A stretch of DNA of 36,050 nt from Deltaproteobacteria bacterium (GCA_016183125.1 JACPFG010000038.1:1-36050), one strand, 5' to 3'. Positions 20,440 to 30,987 are shown, counted from the stretch's first letter. Notes: generated by a model not told the origin, from the sequence alone. Program-made: numbers and translations.

Positions 20440-21810
20440 TCATAGCTCCATCACGCAGCGGATGAAGTCATCGCCGCGCTCGGCATAGTTCCGGTACATG
20501 TCGAAACTGGCGCAGGCCGGGGATAATAGGACCACATCGCCTGGACGGGCATGCGCCGCCGCCATCCGTACCGCCTCGGACATCGTAGCGGCCAGCGCCG
20601 TTTCGGTGACATCTGCCATGGCCGCCTTCATCTGCTCTCGCGCCTGCCCAAGCAGCACGGCACACCTAACCTTCTCCCGCGCCACCGGCAGCAGCGCCGA
20701 GTAACCGGTCCCCTTGTCGAGCCCCCCTGCGATCAGCACCACCTGCTCCGCAAATCCCTGAAGAGATTTGACCACGGCACCGACATTGGTCCCCTTCGAG
20801 TCATCGAAGAACCGAACGCCGCGCCACTCACGCACAAGTCTGCATCGATGCGGCAGGCCGGAAAACTCCCGCGCGCTGCCGGCGATAATCGTTGCTGGTG
20901 CCCCTGCGATGGCGGCCGCCAAGCCGGCGGCCAACATATTTTCCCGGTTGTGGGTCCCGATAAGTGCGGTCCGCCGCCAATCCCATTCATGCACCATGTG
21001 GCTAGGTATCACCGCGCGGACTCGCCCGTCATTCCAGCAGGCCCCGTATCCCTCGCGATCACAGATTTCCTTAGGCGTGCCGGTGCTCCAGAAGGGGACC
21101 GGTACCGCTGCGCAGGAGCTCGCCAGGCAGGCGGCCACGGGGTCCTCCGCGTTCCATATAAGGGCATCGGCCGGGGTAAGATGGGCGAGCAAGCGGGCCT
21201 TGGCCTCCACATAGCCCTGAAAATTCGGATACCGATCTAGGTGATCCGGAGTAACATTCAGCAGCACCGCAATCGCCGGATGGATGCTGGGAGTAATCTC
21301 TAACTGAAAACTGCTCACCTCGATAACCCAATAGCGTGCGGAGGCCGCTTCGGTGAGCAGGTCGCACATAGGGGTCCCCAGATTGCCGCCGACGGCGACC
21401 GGGATCCCTGCGGCACCGCAGATCGCGCCGATAAGACTGGTGGTGGTCGACTTTCCGTTCGTCCCCGTCACAGCTATTACAGGACGGGGAGCCTCATGCA
21501 GGGCCAATTCCATCTCGCTGATAACAGGAACGCCTACGTCCCGCGCGGCTTTAAGTCCCGTATGTGCGGGCGGAATTCCCGGGCTAGCAACTACCAGGTC
21601 GGTTTCGGTGAACCATTCGACAGGTGTGGCCCCGAACCGATATTGTACCGGCCAGTCCGCAAACTCACGCACCGCCTCGGCGAATGTCTCCGTCGGTGCG
21701 TCATCGCATACTCGCACCCTAGCCCCACTACGGGCACAATAGCGGGCGGCAGCACGGCCGGAGGCGCCGAAACCGGCAATGAGCACTTTGGTATGGCGCA
21801 GCTCTCCCAT
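20440..21810 (-). CDS. murD: UDP-N-acetylmuramoylalanine--D-glutamate ligase MurD
   Basis: VTGTNGKSTTTSLIG, SSFQLE, NVTPDHLDRYPNF, FFDDSKGTNVGAVVKSLQGF, LLSPACASFDMYRNYAERGDDF. Start placed at ATG 21808-21810. Confidence 0.95.
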   Translation of the reverse strand: MGELRHTKVLIAGFGASGRAAARYCARSGARVRVCDDAPTETFAEAVREFADWPVQYRFGATPVEWFTETDLVVASPGIPPAHTGLKAARDVGVPVISEMELALHEAPRPVIAVTGTNGKSTTTSLIGAICGAAGIPVAVGGNLGTPMCDLLTEAASARYWVIEVSSFQLEITPSIHPAIAVLLNVTPDHLDRYPNFQGYVEAKARLLAHLTPADALIWNAEDPVAACLASSCAAVPVPFWSTGTPKEICDREGYGACWNDGRVRAVIPSHMVHEWDWRRTALIGTHNRENMLAAGLAAAIAGAPATIIAGSAREFSGLPHRCRLVREWRGVRFFDDSKGTNVGAVVKSLQGFAEQVVLIAGGLDKGTGYSALLPVAREKVRCAVLLGQAREQMKAAMADVTETALAATMSEAVRMAAAHARPGDVVLLSPACASFDMYRNYAERGDDFIRCVMEL

Positions 21811-21815
21811 AGTCC

Positions 21816-22925
21816 TTACCGCAGCTTCAATGTCGTTAAACTGAGCAATGCCAATACAAGCGCGATAATCCAAAAACGGACGATCACCTTAGACTCCGGC
21901 CATCCCTTCAGCTCGTAATGATGGTGCAGCGGGGCCATCCTAAATACGCGCTTGCCGGTGCACTTAAACGAAATGACCTGCACTATGACCGAGACCGTCT
22001 CGAGCACGAAGATCCCGCCGACGACAAGGAGGAGCAGTTCGTGCTTGGTCATCACCGCCATTATTCCCAGTGCCGCCCCCAACGGCAGAGAACCGACATC
22101 CCCCATGAAGATCTCCGCCGGATGGGCATTAAACCATAGGAACCCTATCAACCCGCCTACTACGGCCCCACCGACGACGGTCAATTCGCCGATTCCCGGA
22201 ATGAAGGGGATCTGAAGATAGCCGGCGATCATGGCGTGTCCAGCCAGATATGCAAAGACCGCGTAGGTCAGATACGCCATGATGCCTGGACCGGCCACCA
22301 GTCCGTCCAGACCGTCCGTTAGATTCACTGCATTCGACGCGCCCACTACCACCAAGCTGCCGAACAAAAGGTACCACCAGCCGATAGAGGGAAAGAGGGT
22401 CTTGGCGAATGGAAACGCCAGGTGTCGGTCAAAGCCCAAGGCATCGAATAGGATCAACATCCCGACCCCTGCAACCGCCAGTTGTAGCGGAAATTTGTAC
22501 CGCGCCCGCAGCCCATGATGATCGCGCAGGATCACCTTGCGATAGTCGTCGAAGAATCCGATCAATCCGAAACCGAACGTTACGCCTACAAGCAGGATCA
22601 CATACCAGTTGTCCCACCTGGCCCAGAGCGCCAGCGCAATCCCGATAGAGAGCCAGAGGAGAAGTCCACCCATTGTCGGCGTCCCCTCTTTCTTAAGATG
22701 CGTAATCGGTCCGTCGTCCCGAACCGCCTGCCAGAACTGCCTACGGCGCAGCCAACGCACCATCCGTTTTCCGATGCAGGAATAGATAAGGAGCGCAGTG
22801 AAGAGCGCCATAAAGGTACGAAAGGTGATGTACCGGACCACATTAAGGCCCCCTCGCTCCCACCCTAGGGCATGGACTATAGGCGCAAACCAGTCCGGAA
22901 ATTTGTATAACAAATGGTAGAGCAT
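21816..22925 (-). CDS. mraY: Phospho-N-acetylmuramoyl-pentapeptide transferase MraY
   Basis: KKEGTPTMGGLL, GLIGFFDDYRKV, NAVNLTDGLDGLVAGP, MGDVGSLPLGAALG, APLHHHYELKGWPESKVIVRFWI. Confidence 0.97.
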   Translation of the reverse strand: MLYHLLYKFPDWFAPIVHALGWERGGLNVVRYITFRTFMALFTALLIYSCIGKRMVRWLRRRQFWQAVRDDGPITHLKKEGTPTMGGLLLWLSIGIALALWARWDNWYVILLVGVTFGFGLIGFFDDYRKVILRDHHGLRARYKFPLQLAVAGVGMLILFDALGFDRHLAFPFAKTLFPSIGWWYLLFGSLVVVGASNAVNLTDGLDGLVAGPGIMAYLTYAVFAYLAGHAMIAGYLQIPFIPGIGELTVVGGAVVGGLIGFLWFNAHPAEIFMGDVGSLPLGAALGIMAVMTKHELLLLVVGGIFVLETVSVIVQVISFKCTGKRVFRMAPLHHHYELKGWPESKVIVRFWIIALVLALLSLTTLKLR

Positions 22926-22929
22926 CGCT

Positions 22930-24327
22930 TTATCCGGTCCCGAACTCCGTCTTCAAAAAATCCACCACCCTCTCCATCCGCATCCCGCGCGATCCCTTCA
23001 CCAGAATGACGTCCCCGGTATGCAGGCCGCAAGCAACCGCCCTCTGCAGGTCGTCCATCGAAGCCACTACAGCGATCCTGTCCGCCGCCATGCCGGCCGC
23101 GCGGGCGCCCGCTCCTACCGCCGCCCCGTGATCGCCGGTAACGAAGAGTTGCTGGACGCCTGCGGCGTGCGCAGCAGCCCCCAACTCACGATGCGCCTGC
23201 TCTGTAGCCGACCCCAGTTCCAGCATGTCGCCCAGCACGACGATGAATCTACCAGCGCGCTTCACCGCACCGACCGTCCGAAGCGCCGCCGCCATCGAAT
23301 CGGGATTGGCGTTGTAGGAATCGTTTACCACTTGCACCCCATTGGCCAGCTGCACCCGCTCCATCCGCATCCGCATCGGCTGGAAATGCGGCAAGCGCTC
23401 GCAGATCGTTGCCGCCGGCAGTCCGATGGCTAGGCCCACGGCCATCGCGGCCAGCGCGTTCATCACATTGTGTATGCCGGGCACGGCCAGTCGCAGACGC
23501 TTCTCCTCCCCACGCAGGTAGACCGTCAGTTCCGTGCCTGCCAATCCCTCGGCACGCATCCGCCCGAACTGGACATCGCAGCCGTTTTGCATCCCATAGG
23601 TAATCTGCGTCCCCGGGTACCGAGTCCCCAACTCGCGTGTGTGCGGATCCTCCATATTGACGCATACCGTCCCATCGCGACGCATCGTTGCAAACAACTC
23701 CCCCTTGGCCGTTGCGACATTTTCCACCGTCTGTAATTGTTCCAGATGCGCTGCCGTCACATTGGTGATAAGCGCAACATCCGGCGCTAATATATCGGTT
23801 AGCCGCGCGATCTCCCCGACCCCGCTCATTCCCAGTTCGCAAACGGCTGTGCGGTGCTCATGGCCCCATCTATAGACGGTCAGCGGCAGGCCGATGAGGT
23901 TGTTAAAATTTCCTTCGGTTTTGAGCACCGGCCCACGAGCCTCGGCTATAGATGCGGCCATCTCCTTCGTGGTCGACTTGCCGTTACTCCCAGTGATCGC
24001 CACACACGGCACGCCCGTGAAACGCCGACGCCAGCACCGCGCGATCGCGCCCAGCGCAGTCACAGTGTCGGTCACCTGCAGGCACCACCGATCTGGCGCA
24101 TTGGGCCCCCCGACCGCCCGGTCCACAATGCACCCGGCAGCGCCCTGCCGGAACGCTGCAGGGACAAAGTCATGTCCGTCAAAGTGCGGCCCATTTATGG
24201 CGACAAACCAGTCGCCCAGTTGCAACGTGCGGCTATCCGTGGAGATCGTGCACACCTGTGTTTTAGGTCCGCGCGACAAGACGTCTGCCCCAGTCGCTCC
24301 GATTATGTCATCCACCCCTAGGTCCAT
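22930..24327 (-). CDS. murF: UDP-N-acetylmuramoyl-tripeptide--D-alanyl-D-alanine ligase MurF
   Basis: DSRTLQLGDWFVAINGPHFDGHDFV, ITGSNGKSTTKEM, GNFNNLIGLPLT, NDSYNANPDSMAAAL, LGDMLELG. Start placed at ATG 24325-24327. Confidence 0.94.
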   Translation of the reverse strand: MDLGVDDIIGATGADVLSRGPKTQVCTISTDSRTLQLGDWFVAINGPHFDGHDFVPAAFRQGAAGCIVDRAVGGPNAPDRWCLQVTDTVTALGAIARCWRRRFTGVPCVAITGSNGKSTTKEMAASIAEARGPVLKTEGNFNNLIGLPLTVYRWGHEHRTAVCELGMSGVGEIARLTDILAPDVALITNVTAAHLEQLQTVENVATAKGELFATMRRDGTVCVNMEDPHTRELGTRYPGTQITYGMQNGCDVQFGRMRAEGLAGTELTVYLRGEEKRLRLAVPGIHNVMNALAAMAVGLAIGLPAATICERLPHFQPMRMRMERVQLANGVQVVNDSYNANPDSMAAALRTVGAVKRAGRFIVVLGDMLELGSATEQAHRELGAAAHAAGVQQLFVTGDHGAAVGAGARAAGMAADRIAVVASMDDLQRAVACGLHTGDVILVKGSRGMRMERVVDFLKTEFGTG

Positions 24328-25783
24328 CGGCAAAATACTCCCTAACGACCTCCCGGTCGTCAAAATGGCGCTTTTCCCTCCCCACTATTTGATAGTCCTC
24401 GTGTCCCTTCCCTGCGACCAGCACGCAATCGCCGGAACAGGCCGCACGCAACGCTGCATGAATAGCGGCGCGTCGATCGGGAATCACCGCGTAACTGTTG
24501 CGTCCTTTGCCTGCCGTCTCTTGCCATCCCTCGGACGTCAATCCCGGCAGGATCTGCCGAATGATCTCCAGCGGATCCTCCATGCGCGGATTGTCGGAGG
24601 TAACGATCGCCAGGTCGCTGCCCCGGGCGACTGCCGTCCCCATCAGAGGCCGCTTTCCTGGATCCCGATCCCCCCCGCAACCGAACACTGTCACGATCCG
24701 CTTAGGCCCAAGCTCGCGCACCGCCCGCAAGACATTGCACAAGGCATCCGGTGTATGGGCATAATCGACCAACACATGGATCCCTGCGGTGTTCGTCACT
24801 CGCTCGCACCTGCCCGGGACGACCGCCACAGACTGAATGCCGCGCTGGATGGCTGGCACCGACAGGCCCATTGCGAAGGCTGCCGTAGCCGCTGCCAGGA
24901 TGTTGCCGGCATTAAATCGGCCGCACAGACTCGACGTAACGCCGTAGCGCCCCATCGGCGTGGCGATCTGGAGCTGGATGCCGTCGAGCGTGCAACGGCA
25001 CTCTTCCACCACGCAATCGGCATGGGTCTCGGCGACCATCGACTCTGAGGCCTGGTCATCGACGTTGATGACGGCCCACGGCCGGGGCTTGCAACTTACG
25101 GGCAGTTGCTCGGTAAACAGCCGGCGCTTGGCGGCGGCATATGACGCCATGTCACCATGGTAGTCTAAGTGGTCCTGCGTCAGATTGGTGAAGATCGCTC
25201 CATCGAAATGGCAGCCGGTCACGCGCTCTTGATCCAGCGCGTGGGAAGAGACCTCCATAACCACGTCTTGCACACCTCCGGCCAACATCGCCCGCAATAA
25301 TGCCTGTAGGTCGAGCGATTCGGGCGTAGTAGTCGGCGCTGGATCTGTTTTTCCCCCGTAGCGTACATTAATAGTTCCGACAACCCCAGGGCTCCGAGCC
25401 GCAGCCTGCCAGATTGCCTCCAATAGATATGTGATCGTGCTCTTGCCGTTCGTTCCTGTCACACCGACCAGTCGAAGAGTGCGCGACGGCTCGCCATACC
25501 ACCGCGCCGCCAGCGTGGCCAAGGCCCGGCGAGTATCGGCCACGACCACGTTGGTGACGTTAGATGGAACCGCCACCTGCCGCGCACTCGCCACGGCGAT
25601 GGCCCCCGCGGCGATCGCCTCAGACACGAAGTCGTGCCCGTCGGCCGCCGTCCCGCGGATGGCAACGAAGATAAATCCCGGCTGGACCTGCCTGGTATGG
25701 TAGGCAATGCCGGAGATGTCTGATGCCATAGAGCCGGTCACACCATTAGTCTCTGTCCCACCGAATAATTCATCCAATCGCAT
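24308..25783 (-). CDS. murE: UDP-N-acetylmuramoyl-tripeptide synthetase MurE (meso-DAP type)
   Basis: VTGTNGKSTITYLLE, EVSSHALDQERV, NLTQDHLDYHG, VDYAHTPDAL, TSDNPRMEDP (DNPR motif of DAP-adding enzymes). Confidence 0.95.
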   Translation of the reverse strand: MRLDELFGGTETNGVTGSMASDISGIAYHTRQVQPGFIFVAIRGTAADGHDFVSEAIAAGAIAVASARQVAVPSNVTNVVVADTRRALATLAARWYGEPSRTLRLVGVTGTNGKSTITYLLEAIWQAAARSPGVVGTINVRYGGKTDPAPTTTPESLDLQALLRAMLAGGVQDVVMEVSSHALDQERVTGCHFDGAIFTNLTQDHLDYHGDMASYAAAKRRLFTEQLPVSCKPRPWAVINVDDQASESMVAETHADCVVEECRCTLDGIQLQIATPMGRYGVTSSLCGRFNAGNILAAATAAFAMGLSVPAIQRGIQSVAVVPGRCERVTNTAGIHVLVDYAHTPDALCNVLRAVRELGPKRIVTVFGCGGDRDPGKRPLMGTAVARGSDLAIVTSDNPRMEDPLEIIRQILPGLTSEGWQETAGKGRNSYAVIPDRRAAIHAALRAACSGDCVLVAGKGHEDYQIVGREKRHFDDREVVREYFADGPRGG

Positions 25784-25789
25784 TGTCAG

Positions 25790-27823
25790 TCACTCCGGAA
25801 ATGCACACCGAACCGCCAATGTCCTCCCGGGCACGAGCAGGGTCCCGGCAGCCGGTTGCTGCTCCACCACTAGACCGGTCCCCTCTAAACGGACCGCCAC
25901 CCCCGCCTCACCCGTCCGACGCATTACCTCACGTACCGGCATGCCGTGGAAATCGGGCACCAAAAAGCGCCCTTCATCCGGACGCGCCGCACTATCACTT
26001 GCCGGTTCAGATGCGGCCACCTTCTGCTCGGCCGAAATCGCCCTGTCCGATATCTGGCGGACCCGTTCAGTCTCCTGGGGCCGCTTCATCACTATGACCG
26101 AGGCATTACGTGTCGGCTCGCCTAAGTAGGTCAGAGTGGCCTCGACAATCTCCTTGAATACCGGCGCAGCCACTACACCGCCGAAATATGGCCCTCGCGG
26201 CTCGTCTATCCCCACATAGACTGCGATTCGCGGGAGCTGAGCCGGGGCAAAACCGATGAATGAGGCGTAATATTTCCCGGCTGCGTAGCGGCCTGTTCCC
26301 TCCACTACTTTCTGTGCGGTGCCGGTCTTTCCGGCGACCGCGTAGGCCGCCGAGGCCGCCTTAGTGCCGGTTCCGCCCGGCTCCACCACTTGTATCAACA
26401 GCTCCGTTAACCTCTGCGCGGTTTCCGGTCGGATCGGCGCGCCGACAAGGGTCGGTGCAGCCTCGTGCATCACCACCCCGTCGTCCCTACGGATCCGTTC
26501 CACCAGATAGGGGCGCATCAATCGACCGCCATTAGCGATTGCGGCGAAGGCCATCGTCATCTGCAGCGGTGTAGCCGTTATCCCCTGCCCGAAGGCGATA
26601 GTCGCCATCTCCACAGGCTGCCACCCCCGCGGATCGCGAAGGATGCCTGCCACCTCTCCGGGAAAATCGATCCCTGTTGGAACGCCGATCCGGAATGCCT
26701 GTAGTATGGCACCGAAGCGGTCACGGCCCACCGCCTGTGCCACCTTTAAGGCCCCGATGTTGCTCGAGACCTTCACGATCTCGCGTAGACTCAAGATCCC
26801 ATACGGGTCGTGATCGTGCACTACCGCATGTCCAATTCGAAGCTGCCCCCTCTCGCAATCGAATCGCCGCTCCGGATCCATCCCGTCCTCCAAGGCGACC
26901 GCGGCAATGAAGACCTTGAAGGTGGAGCCCGGCTCATACGTGTCGGTAATTGCCCTATTGCGCCAGCGCGATTGCTCGTAACGCGCATAATCGTTCGGAT
27001 CGTAACTGGGCATGCTCGCCATCGCCAGCACTCGGCCCGTCGCCACCTCCCCAACGATCGCTACCCCGCCGCGTGCCTGAGCGGATGCCACTGCGGTTGC
27101 CAGGGAAATCTCCGTCTGATGTTGGATCACCTTGTCTAGAGTCAGCTCTACGTTGGCCAGCGGTGGACGCTCCCCCGCACTTTGCGTGTAAAATACTCGC
27201 CCACGCGCATCGCGTTGATAGACCAACTGGCCGCGCTGGCTCCCTAGTTCGTCCTGGTAGGCCAACTCTATTCCAGCCAAAGGTTCTGCATCCAATCCTA
27301 CTGCCCCGAGGAGCTGACTGGCCAGCGCCCCATTCGGATAAAATCGCCGCGTCTCTTCCACAGTATGGATTCCGGGCCTCTTGAGCGCCCGCACTCGGTC
27401 CGCGACATCCTGCTCAACGCGTCGCCTGATCCAAACGAATTTCCCCCCCTGAGCCAGACGGCGGCGGATCGTCGCCGCCTCTCCACCTAGCGGCAGGACC
27501 GTCTGGAGCGCCGAGAGGACCGCCTCATGGTCCCTGATCTGGCGCGGATCGGCGTATATAGACTGGACCGGCACGTCGATCGCCAGTTCTCTTCCCTTTG
27601 CGTCGAGGATCTTTCCCCGCCGCGGGGCAGTTGGGATCACGGCCCGGTACTGCTTGGCCGCCACCCATTTGAGCGACTGCTGCTCTCCCAAATGCAACTG
27701 CATTGCGCGTCCTCCGATGCCGATTAATCCAATAAATAGCAGGGCCAGCACGACGGCCATGCGTGCCCGAATCCACTGTTCGCGGCGCCTCTCCGCCTGC
27801 CCGACCGATCCGGGGGTGATCAC
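25790..27823 (-). CDS. ftsI: Peptidoglycan transpeptidase FtsI/PBP3 with C-terminal PASTA domain
   Basis: STFK (SxxK), SSN, KTGTAQK motifs; C-terminal VPDFHGMPVREVMRRTGEAGVAVRLEG PASTA repeat; GTG start overlapping ftsL TGA (GTGA). Confidence 0.94.
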   Translation of the reverse strand: MITPGSVGQAERRREQWIRARMAVVLALLFIGLIGIGGRAMQLHLGEQQSLKWVAAKQYRAVIPTAPRRGKILDAKGRELAIDVPVQSIYADPRQIRDHEAVLSALQTVLPLGGEAATIRRRLAQGGKFVWIRRRVEQDVADRVRALKRPGIHTVEETRRFYPNGALASQLLGAVGLDAEPLAGIELAYQDELGSQRGQLVYQRDARGRVFYTQSAGERPPLANVELTLDKVIQHQTEISLATAVASAQARGGVAIVGEVATGRVLAMASMPSYDPNDYARYEQSRWRNRAITDTYEPGSTFKVFIAAVALEDGMDPERRFDCERGQLRIGHAVVHDHDPYGILSLREIVKVSSNIGALKVAQAVGRDRFGAILQAFRIGVPTGIDFPGEVAGILRDPRGWQPVEMATIAFGQGITATPLQMTMAFAAIANGGRLMRPYLVERIRRDDGVVMHEAAPTLVGAPIRPETAQRLTELLIQVVEPGGTGTKAASAAYAVAGKTGTAQKVVEGTGRYAAGKYYASFIGFAPAQLPRIAVYVGIDEPRGPYFGGVVAAPVFKEIVEATLTYLGEPTRNASVIVMKRPQETERVRQISDRAISAEQKVAASEPASDSAARPDEGRFLVPDFHGMPVREVMRRTGEAGVAVRLEGTGLVVEQQPAAGTLLVPGRTLAVRCAFPE

Positions 27824-28185
27824 GGCGCGGCACTACCTTCCTGCACGATCACCACCTGACCGGGCAGCGGTAGCTGAAGGCCAAGAACCGTCTTGGCTAC
27901 CTGCTCCAAGCGATCCGGGGCCAACTGCGCCGCCGCCTGCAACTCCAACCTATTCACCTGTTGGCGCAATTGTTCTACACGGGCCTGCGCACCGGTGAGT
28001 CGATACCTAAGGGTCAAGACCTGCATACGCGACCAGACATGGATCATGCCGAGTCCGACTACGAGGGCCAGCAGGCCGAGTACGCGCCGCAACATCCTAT
28101 TGCGCAGCCCGCGCGCCCGCCCGCCTACCCCTTGTTGCACAAGCACCCGCCGCATCGCCGGCACTGCCAGTAGCGTTTCCATCAT
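27820..28185 (-). CDS. ftsL: FtsL-like cell division protein
   Basis: Short single-TM protein with coiled-coil region (LRYRLTGAQARVEQLRQQVNRLELQAA) between rsmH and ftsI. Confidence 0.75.
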   Translation of the reverse strand: MMETLLAVPAMRRVLVQQGVGGRARGLRNRMLRRVLGLLALVVGLGMIHVWSRMQVLTLRYRLTGAQARVEQLRQQVNRLELQAAAQLAPDRLEQVAKTVLGLQLPLPGQVVIVQEGSAAP

Positions 28186-29069
28186 GGCTCCCGTATAAGC
28201 ACCCTCAGTTTTGCGCTGCGCGCGCGCCGGTTCCGTTTGACCTCCCCCGCCGACGGCACGAGCGGCTTCTTTGTAACGAGCGCGAAGACCGGTGTGGCCG
28301 CTAGTTCCCGAAAACGTCCCTTAACCAAGCGATCCTCCAACGAATGATAACTCAAGACCGCCAACCGCCCCTCCGGCTTCAAACAGTGCGGCGCGACGCC
28401 CAACAACCGTTCTATATTGATCAGCTCGCCGTTCACCACGATTCGCAGGGCCTGAAAGATGCGAGTGGCCGGGTCGATCGACCGCCGCCTATACTTTGCG
28501 GGGATGGCCGCGCGCGCCACTTCGGCCAACTCCACCGTATCCATGAATGGGGCCACGGCCCGCCGCTGCACGATCGCTCGGGCCACCCGCGTGGAAAACC
28601 GTTCCTCTCCATAGCGGTGCAACCATGCAGCCAACTCCTGCTCGGTCGCCTCGTTAACCAGCTGTGCGGCCGTGGTAGGCTGATTGCGGTCCATCCGCAT
28701 GTCTAGCGGGCCACGCTTGGCGAAACTAAACCCGCGCTCCGCCGTGTCTACCTGCAGGCTAGACATCCCCAGATCGGACAGTATTCCATCCACCATCGAG
28801 CAGCCTTGAGACCTGACGATGCCGCCCATATCGGCAAAGTTGCCCTGAATCAGCGTGCACCGCGCACGATATGGCCGCAGCCGTTCTTCCGCCACGGTCA
28901 AGGCCGCATCGTCGCGGTCGATCCCGATCACGCGGCCTGTCGGCGCGGTCGCCTTCAAGATCGCCTCGGCGTGTCCCCCGGTGCCGACCGTCGCATCTAC
29001 GTAGATGCCGCCGGGGTGAACCGCCAGGGCCTGCAGAATCTCTGTCACCATAACCGGAACATGGCGCAT
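28182..29069 (-). CDS. rsmH: 16S rRNA m4C1402 methyltransferase RsmH (MraW)
   Basis: HVPVMVTEILQAL, YVDATVGTGGHAEAIL, GIDRDDAALTVAEERL, GILSDLGMSSLQVDTAERGFSF, SYHSLEDRLVK. Confidence 0.97.
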   Translation of the reverse strand: MRHVPVMVTEILQALAVHPGGIYVDATVGTGGHAEAILKATAPTGRVIGIDRDDAALTVAEERLRPYRARCTLIQGNFADMGGIVRSQGCSMVDGILSDLGMSSLQVDTAERGFSFAKRGPLDMRMDRNQPTTAAQLVNEATEQELAAWLHRYGEERFSTRVARAIVQRRAVAPFMDTVELAEVARAAIPAKYRRRSIDPATRIFQALRIVVNGELINIERLLGVAPHCLKPEGRLAVLSYHSLEDRLVKGRFRELAATPVFALVTKKPLVPSAGEVKRNRRARSAKLRVLIREP

Positions 29070-29073
29070 CGAA

Positions 29074-29514
29074 TTACAATCCCAATCCAGCTAATCGTTC
29101 GCCCATATCATTTAAGGCCGATTGCGCCCCGTTGAAGACGACAACCCATCGCTCGCGCGCCCACAACTCTATCCGCCGGGTTGCCCCCACAAGCGTCACC
29201 TCTCGCAAAATTCCCGCATAGTCGCGCAATGCCGGCGGCAGAAGGATCCGCCCCGCCTTATCGAGCGGACACTCGGCTGCACCGGAGACGAAGACTCGCT
29301 GCAGGGCCTTCACCTCCTCTTTGAATTGTGGGAGCTGCGCGATCTTCTGCTCAATCTCCATCCACTCCGCCATCGGATAGGCCCAGAGACACCCGTCGAA
29401 GTTCGTAACGATCAGTCTCTCATCATAATGTGTAGCCAGCAGCTCACGGAAATAGACAGGGACAGAGAGCCGCCCCTTCGCATCTAGCGCGTGTTCGAAA
29501 CGTCCTCTAAACAT
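29074..29514 (-). CDS. mraZ: Transcriptional regulator MraZ
   Basis: MFRGRFEHALDAKGRLSVPVYFRELL, DKAGRILLPPALRDYAGI. Confidence 0.95.
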   Translation of the reverse strand: MFRGRFEHALDAKGRLSVPVYFRELLATHYDERLIVTNFDGCLWAYPMAEWMEIEQKIAQLPQFKEEVKALQRVFVSGAAECPLDKAGRILLPPALRDYAGILREVTLVGATRRIELWARERWVVVFNGAQSALNDMGERLAGLGL

Positions 29515-29541
29515 ATATATATTTCAATAAGTTATATAAAT

Positions 29542-29556
29542 TCCCACTTTCTCCCA
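29542..29556 (-). promoter_or_regulatory. Candidate MraZ-binding boxes upstream of mraZ
   Basis: Minus strand TGGGA-GAAAG-TGGGA: two TGGGN direct repeats at 10-nt period, about 30 nt before mraZ ATG. Confidence 0.65.
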
Positions 29557-29761
29557 CTTTAGGCGAAGATAATGGAAGGGCCGGTGCCAGGTCAAGACAA
29601 ATCCGGTCTAATCCATTGAAAAAACGCTATTTTTTGCCAATTTCGGAGCCACGAATGAGCAAAAAATTTGTCCTATGATAACAGATAATTACCGAGCATT
29701 GAGAATGTAAAATATAATAAATTGATATAACTATTTGAATTAAATGAATGTAAATTATGCT

Positions 29762-30940
29762 CTATGAGAGGGCCGTTCTGATCCCACGGACGGCCTGGCG
29801 AATGCGTGACTCGTTTTCGACCAGTGCAAACCTGATCGCACCCTCGCCTCCAGGTCCAAATCCTATTCCAGGGGAGACTGCGACACCGCCCTTATCGAGC
29901 AGGCGCTCGGCAAAGGCAACCGAGCCTTCCGCACGAAACGGTTCCGGGATCTTCGCCCAGACAAACATCGTAGCGCGCGGCGGTTCAACAGACCAACCGA
30001 TTCGGTTAAGTCCGTCGCAGAGGACATCGCGGCGGCCTCGATAAACGGCTGCGATCTTTTGCACCACGCCGTCCCCTTCTCGCAGCGCAACAGCGGCCGC
30101 GACTTGCACCGGCTGGAATATGCCATAGTCGAGATAGCTCTTGATCCGGGTCAGCGCACGCAACATCTCCCTGTTGCCAACGCAGAACGCAACCCGCCAT
30201 CCGGGCATCGAGAAGCTCTTAGACAAGGTATAGAATTCCACGGCTATCTCCTTAGCGCCCGGCACTTGCAAGATGCTTGGCGCCCTGTAGCCGTCGAAGA
30301 CCAGATCGGCATATGCAAGATCGTGTATCAACGGGAGCTTATAGTGCCTGGCGATTGCCACGGCCTCTGTAAAGAAATCGAGGTCAACCGTCTGTGTCGT
30401 CGGATTCGCCGGAAACGATAGGATTGCCAGTCGCGCACGCGCCCCAGCCTTTTCGATCGCCTCTTTCCAGACGGCCAAAAAGGGGGCCTCGCCGCATAGC
30501 GGCACGCGGCAGACCTCGGCGCCGGCGATAACAGCAGCCGCCGTGTGGATCGGATACGCGGGATCAGGCGTGATAACTGCGTCGCCCGGTTGAGCCATCG
30601 CCAGAAATAGGTGCGCAAGCCCCTCCTTTGAACCCATGGTGACAACCGCTTCGGTCTCCGGATCGATGGTGACACTGTAATGACGCGCATACCAGTCGGC
30701 AACGGCCTGGCGAAGGCCACGGATCCCCTTGGAGAGCGAATAGCGATGATTGCGTGGATTTCGGGCGGCCTCGATCAGCTTATCGACGATAAAATCTGGT
30801 GTGGGGAGATCAGGATTACCCATCCCCAGGTTGACGATGTCCGATCCCTTGCGCCGCGCCTCCAACATCCGCTCTACGATCTGGGCCAAGACATACGGCG
30901 GCAGTTGATCAACGCGCGGAAACTTCATAGAGCTTGTCAT
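29762..30940 (-). CDS. Pyridoxal-phosphate aminotransferase class I/II (AlaA/AlaC or LL-DAP aminotransferase-like)
   Basis: NLGMGNPDLPTPDFIVDKL, SKGIRGLRQAVADWY, TPDPAYPIH, FPANPTTQTVDLDFF, YTLSKSFSMPGWRVAFCVG. Confidence 0.9.
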   Translation of the reverse strand: MTSSMKFPRVDQLPPYVLAQIVERMLEARRKGSDIVNLGMGNPDLPTPDFIVDKLIEAARNPRNHRYSLSKGIRGLRQAVADWYARHYSVTIDPETEAVVTMGSKEGLAHLFLAMAQPGDAVITPDPAYPIHTAAAVIAGAEVCRVPLCGEAPFLAVWKEAIEKAGARARLAILSFPANPTTQTVDLDFFTEAVAIARHYKLPLIHDLAYADLVFDGYRAPSILQVPGAKEIAVEFYTLSKSFSMPGWRVAFCVGNREMLRALTRIKSYLDYGIFQPVQVAAAVALREGDGVVQKIAAVYRGRRDVLCDGLNRIGWSVEPPRATMFVWAKIPEPFRAEGSVAFAERLLDKGGVAVSPGIGFGPGGEGAIRFALVENESRIRQAVRGIRTALS

Positions 30941-30987
30941 ACAAACGGATTTACCCTCCTCCTGTCCAGCGATTTCTTGGAGGCGCC

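Noticed and set aside
23894-25048. 384-aa plus-strand ORF over murF/murE
   Set aside because: Antisense to two confidently assigned genes; no recognisable domain.
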